Origin: Denitrovibrio sp.
GTDB taxonomy: Bacteria; Chrysiogenota; Deferribacteres; Deferribacterales; Geovibrionaceae
Assembly (NCBI GenBank): GCA_002869185.1
Contig: PKTN01000001.1
Location: forward strand, 620,001-684,000
Direction of reading: 5' to 3'
DNA length: 64,000 nucleotides
The position numbers and the translations under genes were made by a program. Of this stretch, positions 1 to 8,787 are shown one piece after another. A model generated the notes under the pieces. It did not search any database. It had not been told where the DNA came from and was given only the letters and a program-made list of their open reading frames with translations. Within the stretch, counting starts at the first letter, position 1; every line of letters starts with the position of its first letter.

Positions 1-566
1 TTAATAGCAAAGTTTATTTGTTCAGTTGATGCCATAATCCTCTCAACAGACCCACTCTGCCTCGCTAAGATTGAATCAATAACTAAGTTTCTAAATTCAT
101 CAACGTAATTTTCTATATCAATAAGTTTCGCTCTAAGATCCAGAACCTGAATATTATACAAACTCTTATTATAATTAACATAATCAATCGCAAACTTTAT
201 TTTATTAAGTTTATTATAAGCAACATCAACAGTATCAACGTACGAACCACCCTGCTCCATAATAAAAAGTAACTTGTAAATTTCTTCTGTGGCCACTCCC
301 ATCTGCTTTTCTAGCTTTTCCATTTCTTTAAATGAGATTGCATGTGTATAGCTAAGGAGTGTAGTTTGAGCATCTGATATCTTGCTCTTTAAGATATCAT
401 TAAGATGTATTTTAGATGTTTCATTGATAAATAACGAATTAAGAAACATCACCCTGTTACGCATATAATTATCAATAACAATTATTGTAGACAGAGATAT
501 TACCACCAAAAAGACATACAAGATTATTTGTAAAATTATAATATAAAAAGGTTTTCTCTTATTCAT
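1..566 (-). CDS. Partial membrane sensor protein (probable sensor kinase N-terminus)
   Basis: An open frame begins with ATG at 564-566 and runs leftward off the window, so only about 188 N-terminal residues are present. Residues about 7-30 form one hydrophobic membrane segment, followed by a long polar, largely helical stretch without Cys, which looks like an extracytoplasmic sensing region. The start overlaps the stop of the upstream binding-protein gene (TAATG), so the two are translationally coupled. A binding protein coupled to a membrane-anchored sensor is typical of two-component systems that read a periplasmic ligand. No kinase domain is visible because the gene is cut, so kinase function is inference; a chemoreceptor or cyclase is also possible. 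Confidence 0.6.
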   Translation of the reverse strand, partial: MNKRKPFYIIILQIILYVFLVVISLSTIIVIDNYMRNRVMFLNSLFINETSKIHLNDILKSKISDAQTTLLSYTHAISFKEMEKLEKQMGVATEEIYKLLFIMEQGGSYVDTVDVAYNKLNKIKFAIDYVNYNKSLYNIQVLDLRAKLIDIENYVDEFRNLVIDSILARQSGSVERIMASTEQINFAI

Positions 567-1339
567 TAGTCATTAAATCCATATTTCTTAAAAAGTGCCT
601 TACCCTCTGAAGAGTGCACAGTATCCATAAAGTTATTAACACATTCTAAATCTGAAGAGTATTTCAAAATTCCCATAGTTATAGGAACTTTATTGACTAT
701 ATCATAGTCAATTTTAATTGGTTCCATAAACAAGTTATTGTTATTTACGAAACCAGTAGCTAGCCAGTTTATTACAATATCAGCTTCTGAGTTTCTAATT
801 GCAGACACAAGCCCTTTAGAATCAGCTGTAAATGAAGTAACATTACTTATAATATCATTATAATACTTTAGTTGTTTAATTAATTTAAAAGTCTCTTCCC
901 CTACTGATCCTGAGTCATTAGCACCAAGGCTAACCTTTAAGTTTGCATCTGTAAGTTGATGAAGGTCACCACTCAAAAGTAATGGATTACCCTTTTTTAC
1001 GAAGAAACTAAGTCTATTAAAACCGACATCTACTGACTTAGTAACAATTTTCTCTTTTATAAAGCTATCAACGTATGATTTATTACCAGGGAAAAAGATA
1101 TCTCCCACCTTATTAACCTCTATTACTCTCTTAAGATATCCACTCGCTCCATACATCATGGAAGCTTTACAGTCATAACGAGATTCAAAAATATCATTAA
1201 TCTCTGAAATTGCATCAGCCATTGTTATGCCCGTATAGATAAGTATCTCTGGTTTTTGGTCTTTTATTATAAGTGGATTCGCATAAGGATCGCACGAAAA
1301 GACTAACCCGCAAACTAATAATAACAATAATAGTCTCAT
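566..1339 (-). CDS. ModA/PhnD-type periplasmic substrate-binding lipoprotein
   Basis: A 257-residue protein with a type II periplasmic binding fold of the molybdate/sulfate-like class, judged from overall layout: an early 'ILIYTGITM' strand, a 'MYGASGYLKRVIE' helix and a C-terminal 'SSEGKALFKKYGF' end typical of ModA-like proteins. The ATG at 1337-1339 is preferred because GGGA lies 9 nt upstream and the protein then starts with Arg and a hydrophobic run ending in a Cys (VFSC), a plausible lipoprotein site. In-frame TTG/ATG codons upstream would add up to 13 residues without a better ribosome site. No ABC permease is adjacent; its partner is the coupled sensor gene, so it may present a ligand to a sensor rather than feed a transporter. 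Ligand unknown. Confidence 0.65.
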   Translation of the reverse strand: MRLLLLLLVCGLVFSCDPYANPLIIKDQKPEILIYTGITMADAISEINDIFESRYDCKASMMYGASGYLKRVIEVNKVGDIFFPGNKSYVDSFIKEKIVTKSVDVGFNRLSFFVKKGNPLLLSGDLHQLTDANLKVSLGANDSGSVGEETFKLIKQLKYYNDIISNVTSFTADSKGLVSAIRNSEADIVINWLATGFVNNNNLFMEPIKIDYDIVNKVPITMGILKYSSDLECVNNFMDTVHSSEGKALFKKYGFND

Positions 1340-1458
1340 TAAACACATTCCCAAAATTGTTTTATATAACATACACAAATATCTATAAATATAACAGTAT
1401 TTTTTTATTAATAATTATTGTTTGAGCAGTTATAATACTGAAAACATCTTAAATATGA

Positions 1459-1472
1459 TTGATGTGAATCAC
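1459..1472 (+). promoter_or_regulatory. FNR/DNR-type operator upstream of the nosL-like operon
   Basis: The sequence TTGATGTGAATCAC matches the FNR-family consensus TTGAT-N4-ATCAA at nine of ten fixed positions. Its centre lies about 50 nt before the nosL-like ATG, so with a short leader it would sit close to the -41.5 position used by activators of this family. This suggests oxygen- or NO-responsive control of the operon starting at 1516. Confidence 0.5.
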
Positions 1473-1515
1473 GATATATTGTAACATATGTTAATTATTA
1501 AATTTGGAGAATGTG

Positions 1516-2631
1516 ATGAGATTTTTACTAGTTATTATTATGCTCTTTAGCATAACCCTCGTCTCTGATGCTGAGCCTTTCAGTAAGAAACCAACAGGCA
1601 AACCTGAGCTTATCCAATCTGGTCCAGAAAAGATGTGGTGCCCTGTGTGTGGAATGAGTCTAAAAATGTTTTATAAAACAAGCCACGCTGTAAAATTATC
1701 TGGTGACAAAAACAAACAATATTGTTCGATCAGATGCCTAGTTCAAGACTACCAAGGCTTAAAGAATATTGTCAAAGAGCTTTTGGTTGTCGATGTTACT
1801 AGCGAGAAACTTATAGATGCTAGAAAAGCATACTATGTCTTAGGAAGCAAAGCACCTGGAACCATGACTAAGGTGAGCAAATTTGCATTCGCTAGCAAAG
1901 AAGATGCAAAAGCATTTCAAGCTAAAATGGGCGGAAAGATAGTCAGCTTTACAGAAGCTATCTCATCAGCAACTGATTCAATGAAAAAAGACGTAGCCAT
2001 GACAGATATGAAAAGAGCTAAAATGATGTACCCTAAGGGTAAGAAAATCTTTTCTACTGCATGTGATAAATCTATAGATCCTCTACAATATAACCTTATA
2101 AACGAGCTTAAGGCTGATATATCAAAGACTAGTAAATGCGGTAAACTTAAAGAGAAGGAATTACAAGCGGTCGCTCTATATCTTTGGGATAAAGTAAGGG
2201 TAAACACAAACTCTGAAAAATTCCTTCATGTTGAAAAACATGAAAAATGTCCAGTATGCGGGATGTTCGTATATAAGTATCCTAAATGGGCTGCTGAAAT
2301 CACATACTCTCAAACTGGGGCGACCAAAAGTGTTAAGTTTGATGGTGTAAAAGATATGTTTAAATTTTATTTCACTCCAGAGAAATGGGGAGAATATAAA
2401 GATATCAAAATAACTAGTATTCGTGTCACAGATTATTACTCAAATAAGGCAATAGAAGCGATAAAGGCATTCTATGTATTAGGTTCTGATGTTTATGGAC
2501 CTATGGGTAAAGAACTAATACCTTTTGAAAATATGAAATATGCTGAAACATTTATGAGTGATCATAACGGACAAAAAATACTTAAATTTTCAGATATAAC
2601 AAAAGAGCTGACTTACAAACTAGATGAATAA
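1516..2631 (+). CDS. Exported double NosL-domain protein with a haem-less cytochrome c-like linker
   Basis: 371 residues. The ATG at 1516 has GGAG 6 nt upstream; the in-frame TTG at 1504 lacks one. A signal peptide (about residues 1-19) precedes a NosL domain with CPVCGM (C42, C45) and a second pair YCSIRC (C70, C74). A second NosL domain with CPVCGM lies near residue 245. Both end in a 'xAFYVLGS' type strand that is seen in NosL proteins. Between them, GKKIF...AC and a terminal 'LKEKELQAVALYLWD' resemble a class I cytochrome c fold, but no CXXCH haem site is present. NosL is a periplasmic Cu(I)-binding accessory of nitrous oxide reductase; nosZ is not in the window, so a wider metal-trafficking role is possible. 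First gene of an operon with an ABC transporter. Confidence 0.8.
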   Translation: MRFLLVIIMLFSITLVSDAEPFSKKPTGKPELIQSGPEKMWCPVCGMSLKMFYKTSHAVKLSGDKNKQYCSIRCLVQDYQGLKNIVKELLVVDVTSEKLIDARKAYYVLGSKAPGTMTKVSKFAFASKEDAKAFQAKMGGKIVSFTEAISSATDSMKKDVAMTDMKRAKMMYPKGKKIFSTACDKSIDPLQYNLINELKADISKTSKCGKLKEKELQAVALYLWDKVRVNTNSEKFLHVEKHEKCPVCGMFVYKYPKWAAEITYSQTGATKSVKFDGVKDMFKFYFTPEKWGEYKDIKITSIRVTDYYSNKAIEAIKAFYVLGSDVYGPMGKELIPFENMKYAETFMSDHNGQKILKFSDITKELTYKLDE

Positions 2632-2905
2632 AACCAAAGGTTTTACAATACTTATTACTTTATTAGTAATAATAATGTTTTCTGAGATTGCATGGGTATC
2701 TTCCTCACGCAATACATCTAAAACTGATATTATGGTCAGGCAGTCTTTTACGCATCTCGTAGGGCTACCTGACCTATCTTTTTACATCAGTTCAACATCC
2801 GAAAGACATAGAGCTATCTCAAACATTGGTAACAGTCTAGGTATAGCTCAACTTAATCGAGAGACAGGCTTTTCTGGGTTAGTTTATAGCAAGGGTCAGC
2901 GATGA
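2624..2905 (+). CDS. Small exported or membrane-anchored protein of unknown function
   Basis: A 93-residue protein starting inside the nosL-like gene (8-nt overlap) and ending 4 nt into the permease gene, so it is a genuine member of the operon. Residues about 6-27 are hydrophobic (signal anchor or signal peptide); the rest is Ser/Thr/Arg-rich, without Cys or recognisable motifs. The coupling implies a role with the ABC transporter or the NosL-like protein, perhaps as a periplasmic partner. No family recognised. Confidence 0.6.
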   Translation: MNKTKGFTILITLLVIIMFSEIAWVSSSRNTSKTDIMVRQSFTHLVGLPDLSFYISSTSERHRAISNIGNSLGIAQLNRETGFSGLVYSKGQR

Positions 2906-4077
2906 ACATTAAACTTTTTGAATATGCACTCTTATCACTCACAAGAAGACGCACAAAGCATTTGTTTATTTTTACTATTCTGACATTGCTCTTATCTATA
3001 AGCCTAAGCATCTTCACTATAAGCAATTCAATAAGACAAGAAGCTGAATATTCCGTTAATAATCTGCCTGATATCACCGTACAAAAACAGATAGGTGGTC
3101 GTCAACAATACCTTGATGAGGCATTGATAGATGACATTATAGTAATACCTGGAGTCTTATCGGCGACCCCTAGAGTATGGGGTTACTATAATTTTGAATA
3201 CCTGAACACCAACCTTACTATCATTGGGCTTGATCCATTCGATCCAGACATGAGTAAAACTTTGACTAAAATAACTAACGAAATAGACACTTCATACATA
3301 ATTAACGAAAAGAGTATCATAATTGGTGAGCAACTACATAAAATCATCAAAGAGATTTACAATAAAGACGAATTTAGTTTTCAGACTCCATCAGGAGATT
3401 ATATAACCCTACCTATTACGAGCACTTTTGAATCAGCATCTAATATGTTATCAACAGATATTGTGTTAACAAATCTATCCTCAGCGAGCAGTATCTTAGG
3501 TATTGAAACAGGGTTAGCTACTGACATAGCGATAAACGTAAGTAACCCACAAGAATTATCAACTATAACCGAGAAGATAGAAAATATGAGTCCAAGCTTT
3601 AAGGTCATAACTAAAGATCAGATCATTGCTTACTATCAGAATATGTTCGACTACAAAGCAGGGATATTCTTATTATTTTTTCTATCATCACTATTCACGT
3701 TTTTTATGATTGTTTTTGACAAACTGAGTGGTCTAACAAACGAAGAAACAAAAGAGATAGCCATCTTAAAATCTGTCGGTTGGGAAACTCGCAATGTCCT
3801 ACAAGTTAAGATATATGAGTCTGTAATTATCGCTTTTACAGCTTTTATACTCTCAATCTGCTTATCAATATTTTATGTGTATTTTTTACAGGCACCTGGG
3901 TTACAAAATATTTTCATGGGTTATTCATACCTTAAACCTCATTTTGAACTAACTTACAAATTTGACTTAAACCTCCTCATAACAGTCTTTTTCGTCACTA
4001 TACCTTTGTATATTGCCGCTGTTGTTATCCCTGCATGGAAGGCAGCAATAACCGATCCTGGTGAGGTTATGCGATGA
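2902..4077 (+). CDS. MacB/FtsX-type ABC transporter permease
   Basis: 391 residues with the MacB-PCD/FtsX layout: one membrane segment near residues 20-42, a large extracytoplasmic domain (about 45-250), then three membrane segments (about 254-275, 308-332, 355-380). The 'KEIAILKSVGWE' stretch before the second membrane segment and the C-terminal 'PAWKAAITDPGEVMR' are family hallmarks (coupling helix and the conserved P-x-E-x-LR tail). It overlaps its neighbours by 4 nt on both sides, and the ATPase gene follows directly. Such transporters usually act as mechanotransmitters on periplasmic or lipoprotein substrates instead of moving solutes across the inner membrane. The substrate is unknown; the NosL partner suggests metal or cofactor delivery to the envelope. 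Confidence 0.85.
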   Translation: MNIKLFEYALLSLTRRRTKHLFIFTILTLLLSISLSIFTISNSIRQEAEYSVNNLPDITVQKQIGGRQQYLDEALIDDIIVIPGVLSATPRVWGYYNFEYLNTNLTIIGLDPFDPDMSKTLTKITNEIDTSYIINEKSIIIGEQLHKIIKEIYNKDEFSFQTPSGDYITLPITSTFESASNMLSTDIVLTNLSSASSILGIETGLATDIAINVSNPQELSTITEKIENMSPSFKVITKDQIIAYYQNMFDYKAGIFLLFFLSSLFTFFMIVFDKLSGLTNEETKEIAILKSVGWETRNVLQVKIYESVIIAFTAFILSICLSIFYVYFLQAPGLQNIFMGYSYLKPHFELTYKFDLNLLITVFFVTIPLYIAAVVIPAWKAAITDPGEVMR

Positions 4078-4736
4078 TAAGAATAGACAACCTTACAAAA
4101 ACTTATAACATCGGCAAAAGGAATGAAACTACTGCGGTAAAAGACTTCAATCTTAATATAAATTATGGAGAGACAGTGATCCTTAGTGGAGTTAGTGGAA
4201 GCGGTAAAAGTACAATCCTTAGCCTCATCTCTGGCACAATGAAACCTACTAACGGTGTTGTGCGCATTAATGATCAGATAGTTTCAAAGTTACCTGACAG
4301 ATTTGCATCGACATTCAGAAGAGGAATGATTGGTATGATATTCCAGCAGTACAATCTAGTTGGTGACCTTAGCGTAATAGAAAATATCTCTATTCCATTG
4401 CTCCCTACCGACTTAACACAAGCTCAGATCAAAAATAGATGTAAAAGCATACTCGCAAAGCTCGATATTGCTGATAAAGGAAACCTAGCTGTACAAAACC
4501 TGTCTGGTGGTGAAATGCAAAGGGTGGCTATAGCAAGAGCTCTCATCAATGATCCCCATATTATACTTGCTGATGAACCTACTGCAAATCTTGACAAGGC
4601 GCTTACGCAGAGTCTAATAGAGATGCTTCAAAAGCTCAAACTAGAAGGTAAGACTATCATAATAGCAACACACGACCCAGCTATTTTGAACTCAGGGATT
4701 GCAACACGCATTATTCCTATTATAAAGGAGGGCTAG
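4074..4736 (+). CDS. MacB/LolD-type ABC transporter ATP-binding protein
   Basis: 220 residues with all ABC motifs in order: Walker A GVSGSGKST, a Q-loop in 'IFQQYNLVGDLSVIENI', signature LSGGEMQR, Walker B IILADEPT, D-loop 'ANLD' and the switch histidine in 'IIATHDP'. The Q-loop context is that of the LolD/MacB/FtsE group. The gene overlaps the permease gene by 4 nt (ATGA), so the two form one transporter (a homodimer of each is usual). It ends 1 nt before the ATG of the Cys-rich membrane protein, which has GGAGG in front. Confidence 0.9.
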   Translation: MIRIDNLTKTYNIGKRNETTAVKDFNLNINYGETVILSGVSGSGKSTILSLISGTMKPTNGVVRINDQIVSKLPDRFASTFRRGMIGMIFQQYNLVGDLSVIENISIPLLPTDLTQAQIKNRCKSILAKLDIADKGNLAVQNLSGGEMQRVAIARALINDPHIILADEPTANLDKALTQSLIEMLQKLKLEGKTIIIATHDPAILNSGIATRIIPIIKEG

Positions 4737-4737
4737 C

Positions 4738-5700
4738 ATGTCACTCCTTATACCAGAAGTTTTCATACTACTCCTTACAGACACAATTTTCTTATTACTG
4801 ATGTTATACATAACTCCATCTGTGATACAGATCATTAAAGGGTGGGATTTTAATAGTCAATCATCAGATCAGTACAATTTAGAAAAGAGAAGGCTCCTGA
4901 TATCAACTATCGTGAGGTTTACCTTTATACTAAAGATCCCCCTCTTCCTTTATTATATATACCTTAATGACAAACTATCAAACGTACTAACAGGGGCAAT
5001 GTGCGCCACAGGTTCTATCAATGCGACAGTGTATGGTGCGTCGCTACTCTATATTAAAGTAACGATAATATATTTGATGTATATCTGGATAGTTTACTAC
5101 AACAGTAACAATTCATTTAAAGACTTACCCTATATCAAAACAAAATATAAATTGCTCTCTTTAATTATAATCTTAGCAACAGTGGAGACAATACTCACCT
5201 ATCTTAACTTTAACAATATCGACCCAACGGCAATCGTTAGTTGTTGTAGCAGCATCTATAGTACTACATCAGAAAACAACTCACTCATAATGTCTATTAA
5301 GCCTTTTAAGGCATTTTATATTTTTATCATGACATCTACTTTACTAATTATTTCCATGCTCCTAAAACGTCCATTATGGATCAGTATAATGTCAGTCCTG
5401 TTCTTCTTTACTGGCATAATAAACTTGATTCTGTTTACGAGTACATATGTCTATCAATTACCAAGCCATAAATGCCCTTTCTGCATTTTGCAAAGCGACT
5501 ATGGGTACATTGGTTACCTCTTTTATATCTCACTCTTTATAAGTACAACCTCTGGTATAAGTATTTATTTCTACAATAAATTACAGACAAATATACCAAA
5601 GTATCAAATGTTAGTTTGTTTAATATTTTCAATATTTTTCATATTTTTATCTGTTTTTTTCCCACTAAAATACTATTTTATAAACTTGGTATGGCTATAG
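4738..5700 (+). CDS. Polytopic membrane protein with paired cysteines
   Basis: 320 residues with about eight hydrophobic segments and a strong GGAGG site before the ATG. Cysteines are concentrated in extramembrane spots: MCATGS near residue 90, SCCSS near 165 and HKCPFCIL near 245. This recalls VKOR/DsbB-like thiol redox membrane proteins, where a CxxC pair works with a loop Cys pair, but the overall sequence does not allow a firm family call. As fourth gene of the nosL-ABC operon it may keep the NosL cysteines reduced or handle a metal or thiol substrate. A long polytopic protein linked to NosL-like genes is seen in several anaerobes (recollection, not checked). Confidence 0.6.
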   Translation: MSLLIPEVFILLLTDTIFLLLMLYITPSVIQIIKGWDFNSQSSDQYNLEKRRLLISTIVRFTFILKIPLFLYYIYLNDKLSNVLTGAMCATGSINATVYGASLLYIKVTIIYLMYIWIVYYNSNNSFKDLPYIKTKYKLLSLIIILATVETILTYLNFNNIDPTAIVSCCSSIYSTTSENNSLIMSIKPFKAFYIFIMTSTLLIISMLLKRPLWISIMSVLFFFTGIINLILFTSTYVYQLPSHKCPFCILQSDYGYIGYLFYISLFISTTSGISIYFYNKLQTNIPKYQMLVCLIFSIFFIFLSVFFPLKYYFINLVWL

Positions 5701-5745
5701 CTAGTTCTGTACGTTATAATTATTTAATACTACTGAAGGCAAAAA

Positions 5746-7995
5746 ATGGATGTAAGAAACAAAGCGATTCTAATTATCTTAATTGTTACAATGCTAATGG
5801 CTTCTGTCTTTGTCAGTATTGCGATATCCGAACATCAACAAATCTATAACGAGAAAATAACCCACCACGAAAACAGCCTTTCATACTTAGTTAACTCAGA
5901 GTTTTTAGATCTGAAACAAGTCTATACAGCCAGACTAAAAGGATTTATTAAATCGAACACACAAGTAATATCTGCATTTGCTGAAAGGGATAGACCTTTA
6001 TTAATCAAGAAACTTCAGCATAGATTTAATACATTTAATAACGAAAATAATGACTTTTTTGATATAGTCTTCACTACGCCAGAAGGGACTCTTTTTCTGT
6101 CTATGGACGATAAAAACAGTTATGGGAATAATTACACACATTACAATTATGTTAAGTCACTTCAAAACAATTCTAGCTCAATACATGGGTTTACAATATC
6201 TAACGGTCAACTCTTCTTTCAGGTAGCTTCAAACATATATTTAGAAAATAAAAATATAGGTAGTATAGAGTTCAAGATAAAAACATCTCGTATGAATGAA
6301 ATGATTATGGAACTGTTAGATGCTGATTATGGGGTAGCAGTCACTCATAAAATTAATAGTGATACAAGTCTTAACAATACCTACGACACCACAATAGTAG
6401 ATGCAAATTGTCCTTTATTTACTAACCTACCTAATGATTTTAACTTTGAATCGAAAATACAAAAAGTCAAATTAGATGACAAATCATACTTAATTCATTA
6501 CAAAAAAATTCTTAACTTCGACAATACATTGGTTGGTTACTACCTCACCTCAAACGATATTACAGAAATGGAAAAGAGCTTTAACTCCTTCATTATATAT
6601 ATTTTGCTTGCAACTGCTGTCATAATAATACTCAGCTCATTAGTCTTGTATAAAGGCTTCGGCGTCGTTTTAAAACAAATAGAGAATATCAACCTCAACT
6701 TAGAAGAGAAAATTAATAAAAGGACTAAAGAGCTTAATATTGCTAAAGATAATGCGGTCGAACAAAACAAAATCATTAATACCCTATACGAAAGATTCAA
6801 AAGCATGTTCGATAATCACCACTCTATTATGTTCTTAATAGACACAGCAGATGGCAGTGTAGTTGATGCTAACAGTGCCGCATGTCATTTCACAAAACTG
6901 GATAAGGAAACATTACAAAAACTAAGTGTTGCGGACTTTAGTCTTATTCCGCATGAAGATATTTTACAGATTTTGGAAAAATCAAAACCTAATGGTCTAA
7001 AAAACTATCGTACTAAATTTGCGATTGATAATACAATCCTAGACATAGAAATTCAGGCGACACAACTTGATTTTGACGATAAGACACTACTCTTCGCGAT
7101 TTGCTATGACGTTACAGAAAAGATAAAATTTGAAAATGAACTTAAAGAACTTAACAAGAACTTAGAGTTAAAAATAGAGAAAGAAGTAAAAAAACAAAAA
7201 CAACAAGAGATGCTACTTATACAGCAATCAAAGATGTCTTCTGTTGGCGAAATACTCTCAGCGATTATCCATCAGTGGAAACAGCCTATGACCGCAATTA
7301 GCTATCTTATGCAAGACCTAGCAGATTCGCCCGAACACAATATTAAAAATACAGAACACATTGAACATATCTCAAAAGAAGCATTAGAGCAAATCAACTA
7401 TATGAACAAGACTGTAGATGATTTCAGAAAATTTCTCATGCCTACAAACTCCAAAGAAATTTTTAATATTGTTGAGAGTGTGTCATCTACAATAAATATG
7501 GTTATTAAACAGATAATCAAGGATGAAATGGATCTTAACATTACTATTATTAACGACAATCAAGAGGCTCAGTCATTTGATATTGCCACAATAACAGAAG
7601 GTAATAGCTTTGGAATTAATATTGATTGCTTTAATACTAAAGGTTACCCTAACGAGTTTAAGCAAGTGCTTATGAATATAATATACAATGCCAGAGACGC
7701 TATTAAAGCTAATAGGAAAGATGACCTCACTACTGGAAAATTAAATATAATGGTATCATGCAAAAACAATCATATTGAGCTTGGGGTTGGTGACAACGCA
7801 GGTGGCATACCTGATGAAATCATTAATAAAGTATTCGAACCCTACTTCACAACCAAGTCACAGCAAGGGACTGGTATTGGATTATATATGGCGAAAAGTA
7901 TCATAGAAAACCATATGGAAGGCAAAATAACAGCACATAACTCTGACATAGGTGCTGTGTTTACGATCAACTTAAAACAATACCGAGTTGGTTAA
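5746..7995 (+). CDS. Cache-PAS sensor histidine kinase
   Basis: 749 residues: membrane segment 1 (about 7-28), a double-Cache-like periplasmic sensor (about 30-275), membrane segment 2 (about 278-300), a coiled stretch, a PAS domain (about 350-460), a His-kinase dimerisation region with H509 in the H-box 'IIHQWKQPM', and a C-terminal ATPase with N-box 'NIIYNARDAI', G1 'GDNAGGIPDE', F-box 'FEPYFTTK' and G2 'GTGIGLYMAK'. The HQW-x-QP type of H-box is common in Campylobacterota and Deferribacterota. The gene lies 45 nt after the transporter operon and converges with the LuxR-type regulator (stops overlap at 7992-7995), its likely partner. Ligand unknown. Confidence 0.85.
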   Translation: MDVRNKAILIILIVTMLMASVFVSIAISEHQQIYNEKITHHENSLSYLVNSEFLDLKQVYTARLKGFIKSNTQVISAFAERDRPLLIKKLQHRFNTFNNENNDFFDIVFTTPEGTLFLSMDDKNSYGNNYTHYNYVKSLQNNSSSIHGFTISNGQLFFQVASNIYLENKNIGSIEFKIKTSRMNEMIMELLDADYGVAVTHKINSDTSLNNTYDTTIVDANCPLFTNLPNDFNFESKIQKVKLDDKSYLIHYKKILNFDNTLVGYYLTSNDITEMEKSFNSFIIYILLATAVIIILSSLVLYKGFGVVLKQIENINLNLEEKINKRTKELNIAKDNAVEQNKIINTLYERFKSMFDNHHSIMFLIDTADGSVVDANSAACHFTKLDKETLQKLSVADFSLIPHEDILQILEKSKPNGLKNYRTKFAIDNTILDIEIQATQLDFDDKTLLFAICYDVTEKIKFENELKELNKNLELKIEKEVKKQKQQEMLLIQQSKMSSVGEILSAIIHQWKQPMTAISYLMQDLADSPEHNIKNTEHIEHISKEALEQINYMNKTVDDFRKFLMPTNSKEIFNIVESVSSTINMVIKQIIKDEMDLNITIINDNQEAQSFDIATITEGNSFGINIDCFNTKGYPNEFKQVLMNIIYNARDAIKANRKDDLTTGKLNIMVSCKNNHIELGVGDNAGGIPDEIINKVFEPYFTTKSQQGTGIGLYMAKSIIENHMEGKITAHNSDIGAVFTINLKQYRVG

Positions 7996-8576
7996 AACAG
8001 ACCAGACTTATAAGCATATTGAACTAGAGATGCGGAGTTTGCTAAATTAAGTTTCTGCAACATCTTATTTCTATGTGTGTCTACAGTATTCTTACTAATA
8101 CACAATAGCTCAGCAATCTCTTTACTAGTGTTACCTATGGCTATCATTTTCAGTATTTCACACTCTCTATTGGTCAGGACACTATCTTTTGCTTTAAATT
8201 TATCTTTTGTTGAAAAACCTGAAAAGACTTTTTGAAGGATCTCTTTAATATTTTCAGACGTATCTTCAACACATATGTAATGCTTAATTCCATACATTTG
8301 ATGGTAGTAGTTAATATGCTTATTATCAATTGTAGTCGCAATTACAATAACAGAGTCATTATAAACACCTACAATCTCATTTAAGATATTGTCATCCACA
8401 CTTCTTGAGTATAAGTCAACAATGATAAATTTTGGTTTATTAATAAAAGTAACATCACGAAGATTTTTCATGTTGTCAACACTTACCACTGAAGAGATGA
8501 AATCATCAGCTGAAACTATTCTCTCGAGGCTTTCTCTGAAAAGCGTATTTTTGCTATAAATAAAAACACAACCCAT
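7992..8576 (-). CDS. LuxR/NarL-type response regulator
   Basis: 194 residues from an ATG with AGGTG 9 nt upstream; an in-frame GTG four codons earlier is less likely. The N-terminal receiver has the phospho-acceptor candidate D54 in 'IIVDLYS', but the usual acidic pair after strand 1 is replaced by 'FIYSKN', so phosphorylation may be weak or absent. The C-terminal HTH (about residues 130-190) has 'LTNRECEILKMIAIGNTSKEIAELL' type sequence followed by 'KNTVDTHR', a standard GerE/LuxR DNA-binding domain. It faces the histidine kinase, with the two stop codons overlapping. It may be an atypical receiver that responds by a different signal. Confidence 0.8.
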   Translation of the reverse strand: MGCVFIYSKNTLFRESLERIVSADDFISSVVSVDNMKNLRDVTFINKPKFIIVDLYSRSVDDNILNEIVGVYNDSVIVIATTIDNKHINYYHQMYGIKHYICVEDTSENIKEILQKVFSGFSTKDKFKAKDSVLTNRECEILKMIAIGNTSKEIAELLCISKNTVDTHRNKMLQKLNLANSASLVQYAYKSGLF

Positions 8577-8787
8577 AATACGTTGCACCTGTCTTTTTGA
8601 ACGTATTAAAACTTTATATTGTTTGATTAAGTCTGTAAATACCGATAATTATGTATATTTCACAGTAATATTACAATATTGATAATTATCAAATTCTATC
8701 AGCCAGATTAAAAGTGGATATTGAAAATAATCATATATTCAATCATTTATATGTACTCACTTATAACTATACTTCATGATAATAAAA

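Noticed and set aside
4738-5700. Naming the Cys-rich membrane protein VKOR or DsbB
   Set aside because: Only the Cys pairs resemble these families; the rest of the sequence and the number of spans do not support it.
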